Both the position numbers and the translations under genes were made by a program. Below, in pieces: positions 63,478-64,000 of a stretch of DNA of 64,000 bases (the stretch's first letter is position 1; each line of letters begins with the position of its first letter). Under the pieces are notes generated by a model. That model did no database searches. It was not told where the DNA came from and saw nothing but the letters and a program-made list of their open reading frames with translations. The stretch covers positions 546,186-610,185 of the forward strand of contig NZ_BMFC01000002.1 in assembly GCF_014637725.1 (NCBI RefSeq). The letters run 5' to 3'. Source of the stretch: Marivita lacus (GTDB taxonomy: Bacteria; Pseudomonadota; Alphaproteobacteria; Rhodobacterales; Rhodobacteraceae).

Positions 63478-63890
63478 TCAATATTGCGGAACCTTCTGTC
63501 CCTGTGCAGCCAAGGTCGCGACCTTGGCAATGCGCGCCTGACGCGTTTCGGGGCGCTTGGCTGACGCAATCCACCGCAGGATGTTGCGCCGGTACGAGGG
63601 GGCAGACGCCTGCCACCACCCTGCCGCGCCATGCGTGCAAAGCGCTTCGACAAGGTCATCGGGATCGAGCAGCGCGTCGACAGGATCGCTTTCGGTCCAC
63701 CGCCCGCTTTGCTGCGCCTGAGCAATTGCGGCCAGCCCAGCGGGGTGCATCCGTCCCTCGGACTTGAGCCGCGTGGCGCAGTCCTTGTAGGTTTTCGCCC
63801 AGGCCTGCTGTTTGCGCGGTGAAATCAGCTGCATCGTGCGCGCGTCGTCCAGCTTGAGGCGGCGACCGTCGATCTGGCCTGCTGCCGGTT
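63478..63890 (-). pseudogene. YdeI/OmpD-associated family gene, N-terminally truncated by IS
   Basis: About 135 C-terminal residues of a YdeI-family protein are readable: GQIDGRRLKLDDARTMQLIS, PRKQQAWAKTYKDCATRLKSEGRMHPAGLAAIAQAQQSGRW, and RNILRWIASAKRPETRQARIAKV. Full-length relatives are about 190-200 residues and start some 60 residues before the GxIDG motif. Here, homology stops at GQIDG and the reading frame passes into the end of an IS3-family element (approximately 63891 onward). The gene is therefore broken. The 153 bp between this stop and the antiporter start hold nothing I recognise. Confidence 0.75.
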
Positions 63891-64000
63891 TCGTGGACAC
63901 GAAGATAAGATCGTGACCATGGAATTGGAGATTGGATATGACGAGACGAAAGTTCAGCCGCGAGTTCAAGATCGAGGCAGTAAAGCTGGTGACCGAGCGG
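63891..64000 (+). mobile_element. Left end of an IS3-family insertion sequence (partial)
   Basis: The element begins near 63891 (terminal-repeat-like TGGACACGAAGATAAG at about 63894-63909) and runs off the window. Its boundary is estimated from where YdeI homology stops; I cannot verify the terminal inverted repeat or target duplication because the right end is outside. Confidence 0.65.
63938..64000 (+). CDS. IS3-family transposase OrfA, N-terminal fragment (runs off the edge)
   Basis: The ATG at 63938 gives MTRRKFSREFKIEAVKLVTE and one more residue to the end of the window, the characteristic N terminus of IS3-family OrfA (the FSREFKxEAVKLV motif of the helix-turn-helix domain). GGAGATTGG is the ribosome site. 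The remaining gene and OrfB lie beyond the window. Confidence 0.85.
   Translation, partial: MTRRKFSREFKIEAVKLVTER

Noticed and set aside
61045..63564. An 839-codon plus-strand open frame opposite the antiporter
   Set aside because: Antisense shadow of a well-supported NhaP-type gene; the composition (Gln/Arg/Asp-rich, no hydrophobic core) is typical of such shadows.

Overview
The window looks like chromosomal DNA of a marine alphaproteobacterium of the Rhodobacteraceae/Roseobacter group. This rests on high G+C coding sequence (about 65% where I counted by hand), an AglR/AglEFGAK alpha-glucoside locus of the rhizobial-roseobacter type, a Hint-domain protein of the kind common in roseobacters, a GAAC-N7-GAAC LexA box at uvrA, and the small gap-linked and DUF1127-type proteins typical of the order. 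About 65 protein genes cover nearly all of the sequence. I found no rRNA, tRNA or CRISPR array.

Left part (1-13.3 kb): central carbon and housekeeping genes. Transketolase and two glyceraldehyde-3-phosphate dehydrogenase paralogues are interleaved with DoxX and DUF808 membrane proteins, an MFS carrier, a PepSY / cytochrome b561 / membrane-anchored LuxR operon, a DUF2383 protein, coaD, a CBS-pair protein and a LysR regulator. Next to the second gap lies the most unusual gene of the window: a low-G+C gene (8409-9047, minus) whose product carries the active-site motifs of ricin/Shiga-type ribosome-inactivating proteins. The first gap paralogue has Ala where the NAD-specific Asp normally sits, so the two paralogues may differ in cofactor use.

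13.4-27.8 kb: the distal valine pathway is split into mmsA and, 2.5 kb further on, an acyl-CoA dehydrogenase / 3-hydroxyisobutyryl-CoA hydrolase / mmsB operon. A lipase and a YbdK-type ligase lie between them. Then come a secreted-type Hint protein, uvrA with a clear SOS box, an ATP-grasp protein, and three small basic proteins (ribbon-helix-helix-like, a 39-residue basic helix, and HhH plus a lysine-rich tail) that look nucleoid-associated.

27.8-49.4 kb: a sugar catabolic island. aglEFGAK (minus) is divergent from a LacI regulator, a GH1 beta-glucosidase and a glucokinase, with two near-identical palindromic operators in the divergent region. Facing it is a second minus-strand operon: ABC binding protein, two permeases, GH4 alpha-galactosidase, SDR galactose dehydrogenase, DgoK, DgoA, SMP-30 lactonase and GH42 beta-galactosidase. 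An IclR regulator and the ABC ATPase are divergent from it. Together these describe uptake of alpha- and beta-galactosides and De Ley-Doudoroff degradation of galactose, but the galactonate dehydratase gene is missing from the window.

49.5-64 kb: a GAF protein with a small partner, a PagL-like lipid A deacylase, and a complete haem-uptake locus. The latter comprises a TonB-dependent receptor divergent from hmuSTUV, an ABM/IsdG-like small protein, and a dedicated exbB-exbD-exbD-tonB set. A large NhaP-type antiporter with a cyclic-nucleotide-binding domain follows. The right edge holds a YdeI-family gene broken by an IS3-family element whose transposase begins at 63938 and runs out of the window.
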